A stretch of 64,000 nt of DNA, taken from the NCBI RefSeq assembly GCF_037038585.1, contig NC_092522.1:49513661-49577660 (forward strand), written 5' to 3'. The notes below the pieces were generated by a model. That model was not told where the DNA came from, did not search any database, and worked only from the letters and a program-made list of their open reading frames with translations. Source of the DNA: Patagioenas fasciata (Eukaryota > Chordata > Aves > Columbiformes > Columbidae). Positions 25,111-35,812 of this stretch are shown piece after piece. The position numbers were made by a program, and so were the translations under genes. Numbering within the stretch: position 1 is the first letter of the stretch; each line of letters opens with the position of its first letter.

Positions 25111-26173
25111 AGAAGAAATTGAAGCAGTTTGCTTTGCTCTTTCCCCAAGGGGTACGAGACAATACTGTGATTTTAAACCCTGCCTTGCTGTTCTTGGGGA
25201 GGCCAGATCTGGCAGCAGGAATATCTACCCCTTCTTTTAAGGTTGCAATACAGCCTCGAGGCATGGCATAATGAAAAGAAGCGTATTTTGGCTTGTTGTA
25301 CCTCAGCATGTTCATGCCACAGTTGGTACCAGCTGCCTCTGGGCCAGCGTGGACCGAGGGCTGCGCTGCAGCAGGTTGTTCTGACTGGTCTGGGGAGGTT
25401 ATTCTCATCTAGGTTTGTGGATTGTGAATTCCCCGTGAGCCTGATAACCTGCTTTGTTTCTGCTCTTGCTTTTTGGCTGAAGGAAGGGTTGGGTTGCAGG
25501 TTCACAGGCAAAACCTGTAACAGGAAACAAATTATGAAAAAAAAAAAGCTAACACTGGTAAAATACTTGAATCCTGTGCTGGTATATCTGGTGCAGATGT
25601 TTCTGGGGAATCCCATCCAAGGCCTCCGCTGAGGAACTGGGAACAGCAGAAGAGGCAGAGAGGTCTCTGGCTTCTCAATCCTTACAACCTTTTGGCTTCT
25701 TAAACCCTCACTCCCTAAGACAACACTGGGGTTGGCTGTGATCTGACCCTTGCTGTAATCTTAAGGAAACTGGAGCACAGAGACGGTCTCTGAAGAGAGT
25801 TGAGGTGGCTTTGTTTTGCAGGGGTTTGATGAGATGCCGTTCATTCCCATGTGTGAAAGTGCTTTTTCAAGTCTTAGATGAAGACCTCTGATGCTTTGAC
25901 TTGGTGGGGGCTGGGGGCGTCCCCCTCTGCGGTGGCTGTGGCTCAGCATGCTTTTTGCTCTGCTCCTCTCTGGGGACGGAGGGGCAAGTGGAGCAGGATA
26001 TTAGAAAACATCGCAAAACAGAATGTTAAGTATGGCTTAATTAAGAATGACTACGTTGTCAGAATTATTAATTGCAAATTCTCCTGAGAATAGTTTCACA
26101 GGAGATTGAGTTACTGCAGGCCCTGCCCTGATATGAGTGGATGGCAATGTTTGAAGTGACAGTGTTGAGATTA

Positions 26174-26195
26174 TGTGTATGTGTGTGTGTGTTTG
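26174..26195 (+). repeat. (TG)n microsatellite
   Basis: A short, interrupted TG dinucleotide repeat (TGTGTATGTGTGTGTGTGTT). Confidence 0.9.
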
Positions 26196-29100
26196 TCTCT
26201 GAGTGTTAATGAGAACCTGGATTTCATATTTTCACAAATTAAATTCTTTGTTTTATTTGATTAGTGTGTTAAAGATGATTCGCATTGCTTCTCGCAGCTC
26301 TGATCGTGCTGATTACACACAGCGTTACCTCTGGTCACGGCGCATCCAGGGAGCAAAGTGACATGCTGCTGGGCTTGGCTTTCCAACCGTGACAGCGAGC
26401 TTGGAGAAATTCTCATTTGGATTATGACACAGCTGAACTTCTCAACCGGCATGCAGCTCGTCTCGCTGCAGGGCTTCTAATCATCCCTGTAGGTCCCTCC
26501 TGCCCCTGTGTGCCTGTGGAGTGATGCATGGAACCACCCGTGGCTGCAGGTGCTGTATTTGGCTGTTCGCATCTCGGGGAGCCCTGATACCTGCCGGGGG
26601 GTGTTTGTGCCAGTTCATCCCCCTGATGATGTACCTGTGTGTTTCCAGCCTCGGCACTCATTTGGGATGAGCCAGGCTCTGCTGTGTGCTGCAGGCAAGC
26701 AGCGTGGTTTGATTGCTTCTTGGTTTTGGATGTTATGTCTCAAAGTAGACACCAGTGGGTTCCTCCCCAGCTACTCAGCAGTGACTGTTGTGGTGCAAAA
26801 AATACAAGGCAAAGGAGAAAAGGAACCTCTTTCTTGTGGGAGCTGATTGTGTGAAGGGTCTAGAATACCAACACATTAGGGGTTGTTAATTGAGCTACCT
26901 ATATGTTGAAAAGATTTCTGAGAGCTTGGCTATGTTAAACATGCCAGAATATCCTGCCGTCCACTGTTCTGTTACTAGCTAAGCAGCTTAAGAAAAATAC
27001 TCACCTCCCAGAGATGGGGTCCATAGACACATTAAACAGATCAAGGAGCACACTGCTGGTTGCTTCTCTGAGTTTTATTTTCCCTGAAAATCTAAATATT
27101 TATTTGGACAACTTAGATGCAAACTAGATTTCTTCCTGTGGAAAAAAAAAAAGTTACTATGAAGAAATACCCTGAGCAACTTAGACACTCCAGATATATG
27201 ACAGACTGCAGCAAGAGGTCAGTGTTGAGCCACACTAGCAGGTACCTGGAGGATGTTCTGCAGCCAGGGGGGCATGAGGGACACAAGCCCAAGGTGTGGG
27301 GGGCATCTTTATTGTGGTCGTTGGCAAAGACCCCCTGTAGTCCCACTTACGTGTTCTCCTGCAAGGCTGCCTCCCATTCTGGATTAAGGTTTAAACCAGG
27401 TCGTAGTAACTTGTCAACTTGGAGCTGTGACACAGTGGTTATTTGCAGTTGATGCGTGTCTGGTTTTGCCTGCAAATGCCACTGGTGCCGCATGCAGGTC
27501 ATTGTTTTGGTGGGTACTGTTGGTGGTACCAACCATGCCAGGAAGAGTCGGAGCAGTATGGACAAAGGGCTGGTACCATTCAGCAGAGTGACTGCTGAGA
27601 ACCAGGACAACTGCCTCATCCTTGTGTCCCCCTCCCTGCCCTGAGGGGGCTGGGAAGCATCGCTTGTGGGTGTCAGGAGGTGGGCACCAGCCCCCTTTCC
27701 TATGCCTGTGTGCAGACTATGTTCAAAGGCTTTTTAAACTCAGTTCTTTCTAAAGGAAATGCCTTTGTATTCAATAGCTGGATAAAGATGTCAGACTTTT
27801 GCCTCTAAGGGGTCTTGGAGTGAGAACCTGTAATTTTACCTACCAGTATTTTCTCCATATCCTTTCACCTAGACACCCAGAGGACAACCAAACACCTTCC
27901 CCACCTATTCCAGGAAAGAATGAGACAGAAAAGCAGCCGGCAATATATCTGACTGTATTTCAAAGTTGTTGATTGTAAACAAACTCTGTTGAAGAAATAA
28001 AATCACATGACAAGATATCAGAGTGATACTATAAATCCATTTTGTTATTGTTGCCACACTTCACATTTTTTGGAACTCAGAATTCAGCTCATGGTGTACA
28101 AAACTTGTAAAAATTTATTGCAAGCGTGCCTTTGTGTAAAACAAAAGTGGTGTCACAAAAGTAGTTCCCTGTCCCATGCAGAAACACAGCTGTGTATCTC
28201 TTAGTGTGGAGAGGTCACACACCTGCACTTTCTGAAAATCTTGGCTGTTACAAAATCGCTCTGAGAAGTTTTTCTTTAAAAAAAAAGAAAAAAGAAAAAA
28301 AGAGGCAATTGCAGTGTATGCTTTACCTCTGGAATTTCAACTTTCAACTGAAAACTTTAGAATGATAAAGAATATGGAACTTTGCAACAGAACTGCAGCC
28401 GCTATGTTGTGAGCACAGCCTGATGGACTCGTCCTGAAAGCCCTCAGCCAGCTAAGGCCCGTCTGTGTACTTGGTACTGTCACTGTGTTTGATGGAATCT
28501 AAGCTGCACATATTGAAAATAAAGGAAAAGTAAATATAGAGGGGGAGATTCCTTTTCCAGAATCCCCGTTGTTCCCGTTTCTACGGTGGCATGACCGTGC
28601 AGCGGTGCTCGGGCTCTGGGGCTGGTGGCTGCTGACTGGGGACAGCACAAGGACAGGGCTGGAGCGAGGCCGGCCGTGTGGCTGATGCTGGGCTTGTGTC
28701 GCTAAAGCAGCTGTGCGGAGTGGTTGTATCGAACATCAGCCTTTTTAACTCAAAGGCCACAGGGGAAGGGAGTACACATGCTAGAAGGATAAGAGTTGGT
28801 AGGGATCACCTGGCTCTTCTCCCTCTGCATCCCCAGCCTCTGAACTTGCCTCTGCCTCCTCAAACCTGCTGTTCCCCTCAAAACTCCTCCTTGTATCAGA
28901 CTGTGCTGATTAGCCTCACCCCCATGGGATCAGACTGATCTCTGGCATTAATGTGAGTTTTGCTGTCTCTAACCTCACCCCAGACCATGGGGCCAAGTTA
29001 TTTTTAATTTCAGTAATGAAATATCAGGAAAAGATTTGGCTTAGAGCTAGAAGAAAAACCTGGGTTGCAAAAGTAAGTCCAAGAGACTTGCAGTTTGTGT

Positions 29101-29372
29101 TCCATCAAATGAGCAACTCTTTCACGGAGAGGTGCAAATTGTTCAGCAGTCATGTTTTGCATGTGCCTTCACACAGCTTGATGCAAGAACAAGACCACAA
29201 AGTTACTTTGCCACCAAGCGAGTTGGGGTTCTGTTCAGACGAACTGTGTACTGGGTTTTGCTGTTTGGTTTCTGGGCTTTTTTTAGTAAGCAGTGAAAAT
29301 AGGACAAAATGCTCTGTTTAAGGTCCAGAGCACACTGCAAATACTTGACAGGTGAAAGCATTTGCCAGCTGC

Positions 29373-29378
29373 TTTATT
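29373..29378 (-). promoter_or_regulatory. PGBD5: Candidate distal PGBD5 poly(A) signal
   Basis: TTTATT on the + strand is AATAAA on the PGBD5 strand. It is followed within about 40 bases by a GU-rich stretch. It sits where + strand base composition changes from A/C-rich (to its right) to T/G-rich (to its left). Confidence 0.4.
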
Positions 29379-29817
29379 TTAGAAACAGAGCTCCCATGGC
29401 TGGGAGCAAACTTGCATGTGCCTGGGGTCTTCCCTGTTAACACAACACTAGCTCTACTATGAAGTCTGTCTGTTCAAGGAGCTTGGATCCCAAACTGCAC
29501 TCATCCCCCTGCCCCCTGCTTTGTTTATCCAGTCAGGACCTGCATATTCTGGCCCTACAGGATGGTATTACAGTCCTTTCCTACTTCATCCAGGTACGAC
29601 ATGCATTCAAGGGCTGTTGCAGCTACATCAAATGAGCACTTGTGCAGAGTGAAGTTTTTATGGATAAGATTTTTGCACTACACATTGTGTGGACCACCTT
29701 GACATCTAATACAAGCAATTATTACTTCAGAAAAGTGATATAAAAGGAATTTACCACTTAAGGCCTTTATGTGATACATAACAGCTGCTTACCACGCCCA
29801 TCAGAACGGAAGGGTTT

Positions 29818-29858
29818 AAAAAACAAAAAACCAAAACCTACTCAAAAACTCCCTGACC
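29818..29858 (+). repeat. A/C-rich low-complexity tract
   Basis: About 40 bases, mostly A and C (AAACAAAAAACCAAAACC), similar in style to the other A/C tracts of the window. Confidence 0.6.
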
Positions 29859-32800
29859 ATGTCAAAGGTTCCTCTTTGACAGTGAGCCAGAGCTGAGGAG
29901 TGTTACAGCCATTCTTATGGGAGCATTGGGGTGGTGATGCTGATACCTGTCTTAGATCCATGCGAACATGACGGGCAGCACTAACGGGGCAAAGCAGGCA
30001 ACACCTTCACAGTGATTGCAATTAGTACAGGCTTCAGAAACAATACCCTGTTTCATCTGAGATTTGCAAACTAGCAGAAAGAAGCAGCAAAGTAATACTA
30101 TAAAAGTAGACTGAAAGGCCAAGTCTGTGTTGTCACCTCTTCCAGACTGACCAAGAACCTGTGGGATGATATGGATGTGCTCTAAATGCATGGAATGAGG
30201 GAAGCAAAGGGAAGCACAGGGCTAGAAACTTCTCCAGGGCTCCATTCCTGAAGACACTTCTCTCAGAAGAAGAGACCTTTCTTGTACAAAGCACAGACAT
30301 TCTCAAATGTTCCCAACTGTGAGATGATGATAAGGGAGTTTTCCAGTTCCTAATTCTTCTGGAAACAAAGGTAGGTTTGGGAACAACTGTTACAAGAAGT
30401 ATATATCAAGGTGCACTGGTGATGGGCTTGCACTTGAGCAGACAGTGACATGATTTGTCTGTGCAAAATACCCTAGTTAATGACAGGCCAAATATATACA
30501 TGTTTTGAGCTTAGAGTTCCTTGCCTTTGGGAAACATTGCTAACAGTCCTTTGCACTCAACCAGATTGAGATAAGCTCTTGTTTTACAAACAACTAATCT
30601 TACATCAGTCCTAGCAACAAGAAAGTGCCACGGTGAACTCCACAAGAGATGGATGGAAGACTTCAGATTCCACCTAAGCCTCAGTGAGTTTTCTCAAGTC
30701 AGTAATTATTTATGTCAATTTCACATTGACTATTGGACTATAGCAAAGCTTCAGACTCTGTTTATTTCCTCTAAGCTCCTCCAGGCATGTTGGGCTGCTG
30801 TTTTATCCAGTCTTCTCTTACTTCGGGGCAACTTGGTTTTGACTCATAACAGCCTATATGGAGTAAGGAACCGGTGCTAACAAAACCCCACAGCTCTTAC
30901 TTCAGGGTGGAATAATGCTGAGCATGCTTTCATTTCTAGCTTGGAAAAGTGCATTTGAACAAGTCACTGAAAATACAGAACATGGACTTTACCAGCAGGA
31001 GTGCAAACTCCACTTTACTCCCTTACCTGTCCTGTGCCTCAGTGACTGAGAAGGGAAGGGGAAGCTTCTATTTGAGGAGCTAATGATGCCTCATGAGTGC
31101 TGAGGTTGTTAAAACACTTTGCAATCCTGCCATGGAAAGTAGCACAGATGCACAGAACTATCGGCACAGAACTATCAACACAGCATAATCCCTTACTCAT
31201 CAGTAAAATCAGTTCTAGGACTATGGGACTATGACATGTAAGACTCACATATTGGAGGCTTCTTTCACTACTCACGAGCTCAAGACAAACTACTAAATAA
31301 ATGTTTGAAAGGAAAAAAGAAACCAACCTCTTCAGTCGATAAAAGAAAACACAGAAGTGTGTCTGGAAGTAAAAAGTGGGAATGCTGTTTTGAGAATTGT
31401 TTTTCATGTCAGTCTGGAAACAGCTAAATTAATTTTTCTGTAGGAACTGTCAAAAGAAAATGAACTTGTACCCATTAGGGACACTGAAACTTCTATAAAT
31501 TTGAATTGTGCCCTAATGTCAAGTGCAGAAATGGGCTGAAGTAAAAAGTGTCAGAGTTTCTGAAAGCCCTTGGAGCATTTTTCAACTGAGACAACAGCAG
31601 TGGAAACCATTTCCCAGTGGCTTCTAAGCTTTAGTGAGTGTTATATTACACACTGAGAAAAGAAATGCTTTTCAAGAATGGATCGTGGCACGACAGGCAT
31701 TTCTTGAAAGAAGTACTGTGCATAGAAGGTGGTCAGTATGTCTTACTGATGGTCCGGTTCTTTGAAACAATGTTTGCATACCATAAATAAGTAATTTTCA
31801 GTTTTCAGAAGTAGGTGTAAATGAAAGTTTAATTCAGCAGGAGAGAAAAGAGCTTTGCTGCTCCCTTGCCTACTTTAGCTTCAAACTTCATTTTTCCTCC
31901 CCCTTGAAAAATTTAGAGCTGTTCCTCTGTGACCTGGTTGGTATTTCCACTGCATTTTAGCTACTGCTGAGCTTTAAGATCTCTTACACGGATTGTCTCA
32001 AGGCTAAAAAAAAAATCCCCAAAACAACTCAAACTTGCTATCATTTCACAGGTCATTGTACAATTAACACACACACACTGTAACTAGCATCCTTGCACTA
32101 CTTGGAGACTAATTCCACCCCCCCCTCCTTTTTTCCCTTTAACTAGGGAGAAGCTTTAATCTTGTGAGCAGGTGGGGAATGAAATCTGAGTAAGCCAATT
32201 TGCGGTAAAGGAAATGTTACAGAAACTGAGCTGCAGTTAACAAATTTTGCCTTTTAAAAAAAACAAAGGTTCAATTTCTTCCTTAATTACTTTGCCTTGT
32301 TTGGAGTAACATAAAGTGCAAGATACTTTTCAAGAAGGAGAAATCTTAGCTTTCCCCTATTCATTCCCAGTCAATAAATGGAGAAGATGAGGTGGAATAG
32401 TCATCCGTGGATATAGACTATGCTTTGGTGGCTTTCACTTGCTGGCTTTCAGAGCCAAATTTAGGCATTTTTGCACGTATAAATATATATAAATATTTTT
32501 GCTTATTTATGGAATGTTTGTGTATGTTTAGGGCATCAGTTCAAAATGATGAGGGATGGTTAAGGCTAAGAAAATGAAATTCATTGTGAAGCTATAATTT
32601 TGTCTTCATTTTTTCCCCTTTACAAAGGAGACTAAAACATCTTCCCTGTAATAGTCAGCCACTGTGTAATCCCCTGTCAACACCAATTCTAGGGAAATCT
32701 ACTCAGGACCAAGTCCCTGAGGCAAAAAAGCTAAGACCTCATGACTTCAGCTCAAGTAATCCATACAATTAACAGCATACATTAGTGGCAAATTAATCAT

Positions 32801-33257
32801 TCCAGAAATAAAAGGCATTTTCTGTGTGGGATGGCCTAGATCTGAGCCCTTAAGCATGCGTAGTAATGTAGAAATTGACCAAGGGCTTCAGACGTATCTG
32901 AAGGGGCTACAATAGAGGTGGAGAGTGCTGTGCTTGCTCCTCAGAAGCACCAAATGGCTCTAAGGAGGCCTTGCAAACCTCCCCATCTCTGCTGGGGGCA
33001 TGTGCACCTTGCAAATGCTCTGGCGTTGAAAGGAAGCTGGGATCCCAGCAGCTACTCTTCATTCAAGCAGTTTCATCAGCAACGTTCCAGCCAAACCTTT
33101 CCTTACTGTCCCAATTTTGAATACAGTATAAATTCACAGGATAAAATGAAATTGGAGCTACTCTTCCTGTTGCATATGCCAGCATAGGCTGGCATTGTCA
33201 GAAGCAGGGACCAACAGGAACACCATTTGCCTTTAGGTACCTCTGTGGAATTCCATT

Positions 33258-33274
33258 AAAAAAAAAAAAAAAAA
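33258..33274 (+). repeat. Poly(A) run (17 A)
   Basis: Homopolymer A run on the + strand, which is U17 in the inferred PGBD5 3' UTR. No retrocopy body is visible on its left side. Confidence 0.85.
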
Positions 33275-35050
33275 GGAAACTGTGGGCTTATATTGCTGAA
33301 CGTTTGTTTTTCATGCCTCACACTAGCTCCTCTCCCCCTTTGAATGCTTACTTACACAACTAAGAACTAACTACCACCCACAGTCTGAAGAGGGCTCGTT
33401 TCCATTCTCTGCAGGGCCAGGAAGTTTTGAACTCATCCTTGGGCTCCCATGTAGCTCAGCATTGCCAAAGACTAGAGTGGTACAGACCCTCTCCTCCCTT
33501 TTGAGGCTAGGAGGCCTCACTGCACAAGGCTTTGTCCTTTCTCCCATGGTTCCTGGGTGGAGACCTTGTGGACTAAGAAGTGAAAAGGGATGCTTAGGAA
33601 ACCTATAGGCAGAGCAGGATGTGTGGGATGGTCTCCAGGCTTTACTGGAAGCAGAACCACTATGGAGTTGGCCACTTTACTCTCCTGGTAATCAGGTGAG
33701 ATCTGCCTCTAAGTCTACTCCAAAAAAAATAAGACTTTGGAGGAAATAGATGTCAGTGCTAGGAAGCTCTTTGGGCTAGTCAGTATTTACTAACCTTCGC
33801 TAGATTCTTCCTCTGTTATGATTTACATGCTCTACATTTGCACATCACACCACAATGAAATCTGGGGAATTCTCAAATTCACATTGGTTACCCTCTATTG
33901 TCTCTCACCAGGTAGATACATATAACTGGTGAGGTTTACACTGATAAGGAAACCCATCACTCACTCTCCTTCCTCTTGAACCAACCCAAAGTCATTCTTT
34001 GGTAAAACTTCTCTGGCTCAAGGACAGACCTAAAACCAGTTGGTCCTCTAAGCAACATTGTTTCTGCCCTGTAAGTTAATGCCACTCTGTTTGTGTCCAT
34101 CACTTCTAACCTTTAGAATACAGAGTTTTTTGCTTATTGAGTTGTGGAGTGAAATCAATATGGTGTAGAGGGGAGGGCAGGGCAGTATTTCATCTCAGTA
34201 TCATTTCTCCTGTTTCAATCATATATCTCTCTCAGGCCTGTTTTCCAAAGCTTCAGCTGCCTTCAGATTCCATCAGCACCAAAACGTGGTGTTTCAGCCA
34301 TTGGCACCAGCTCATGATGGTGCTTGCCCTCTACAGTGTTACTCAGAACAGGGGAACTCTTTGGGCCTGCTCTGGTTTAGCGAGCGTTTTAAGGTCTGGT
34401 TTTAATTGGACTTATTTCATTTCGTAAAACACGATGCTATGCTATTTTGCTAAACATGTAAACTGCTTAATTACAACTACTGTGACAAGCCCTGAATTCT
34501 AACAAGAATTCCTACAGAACATCCTGCAGTGATAATGGGGAACACACTGCTATTAGTGACTTATTTTTTTCCTGCCAACTGTGTGCCAAATGAAGTTCTA
34601 AAACGGACAAAAAAAAGTCTTGACAGTTACAAATAAAAAGAAATAAATTGTGGTTCCTAAACACTTAACAGTCCATTACATTAGATTTTTAAGCAACATT
34701 TAAGATAGTTGAAATCAAGAAAAAAATATAATTGTTATACTCTGATTTCTTACTTACACACTAACCGTGGCAGTTAAGTTATGAGGCAGTATTACTGACT
34801 GGTTTACTCACTGTTAACACAGTATTACTCACTGTTTGTTTGTGTATAAAACATTTCATCCTGGTTAAAAAAGAAAATCAATGTAATGCATTTCCATTTT
34901 AAATTTACTACTGTATTTGGTTTCTCCTAATTTTGCTGCGTTCTAACTGGGATCAAATTGTCTTATATTACACTAATAAAAACAAAGAAAAAAGACAGAA
35001 ATAAAAAGTCGTAACTGGTCCTCAGTTCCTGGCTGCCTGCCTGGGAAGGT

Positions 35051-35056
35051 TTTATT
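35051..35056 (-). promoter_or_regulatory. PGBD5: Candidate proximal PGBD5 poly(A) signal
   Basis: AATAAA on the - strand about 560 bases after the stop codon. The downstream sequence is not clearly GU-rich, so it may be weak or unused. Confidence 0.3.
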
Positions 35057-35616
35057 TGTCAATACGCTTGCTTCAGTGTTGGTGTATCTGAACTGCTTCG
35101 TTTCACACACTGGGAGGGAGGACGGACGGACAGGAGCGATGCTGGACAGGGCAGCAGTCTCTCTCAACCACAGCCCATGGTGCAGACTTACGGTGCTTGT
35201 CCCAGAATTAAATAACTCCAAGCAAGGTATAGAGTTTTCTCTAATGCCCGCCTAGGACTGCTGAGCTATGACATATATGACATGCTCTTAGCCCAAGAGG
35301 AACGTTACAAGATGACCGTCTTCAACAAATAGTATTGAGATGACGACTAATTTAAGACTGTTTCTGGTGCACAGATTTCCACAGGGCATTCATGTATGCA
35401 GTTTTGTGTCAGCTTTTCCAGTGGCACATTCTGCAGGACATGTTTACATCCAGTTGCTACCAGGAACAAAATTCCCACCTCTCTAGTAGCATCACTTGGC
35501 ATTTTTGGATAAGGACAGCACTGGTGGTGTCACAAGTTCCTTGCTTTGCCATTCCAGGTGTGGTATCTTCTTCTGCTTACCCTCCACCCCCTGCCTACGC
35601 CACCAAGAACAATGCA

Positions 35617-35812
35617 TCAATGGGAGGGTGAGGTGTCTTCCAAGCCCAGAAGCTCCTTTACAAGTCTTTCGCCAAACTGTGCACGGCTGTACCTCGTCAC
35701 ATGGTAGGCCTCCGACATTTTGTAGAGGATGTAGGCATTGTTAATAGCGATGCTGATGGCAAACCAGAATACTTGTTGCCAGGTCTTGTTTGGTTTGTGG
35801 GAAATGAAATAC
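35617..35812 (-). CDS. PGBD5: PGBD5 last coding exon and stop
   Basis: Acceptor TCTTTTTAG precedes a G that completes K390. The exon then reads [20 protein letters not shown], continues [12 protein letters not shown], and ends GLEDTSPSH with a TGA stop at 35619-35617. The WxxVFWFxxxxxxxNAYILYK pattern is the conserved end of the piggyBac DDE domain. The protein stops about 30 residues later without the CxxC cluster of classical piggyBac proteins. Confidence 0.97.

Larger units (their letters stand above)
24541..29350. other. Intergenic sequence up to the inferred PGBD5 3' end
   Basis: No gene recognised. It includes a T/G tract (25041-25110) and a TG microsatellite (26174-26195). A GC-richer patch at about 28.55-28.70 kb has few CpGs. 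Several overlapping open frames at 25.0-25.6 kb and 26.4-27.6 kb look like chance. The + strand remains T/G-rich to about 29.3 kb. Confidence 0.65.
29351..35616 (-). other. PGBD5: PGBD5 3' UTR (inferred, long)
   Basis: Sequence after the PGBD5 stop on the - strand. The minus-strand hexamer AATAAA occurs at 35056-35051, 30766-30761 and 29378-29373. The last has a GT-rich stretch (TTTGCAGTGTGCTCTGG) at the right distance and coincides with the change in strand composition near 29.4 kb, so a UTR of about 6.3 kb is plausible. Read on the transcript strand there is an A/U-rich block with AUUUA pentamers at about 32480-32510, a Pumilio-type UGUAUAUA at 30500-30493 and a U17 run at 33258-33274. The real end could instead be at an earlier hexamer. 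Confidence 0.45.
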
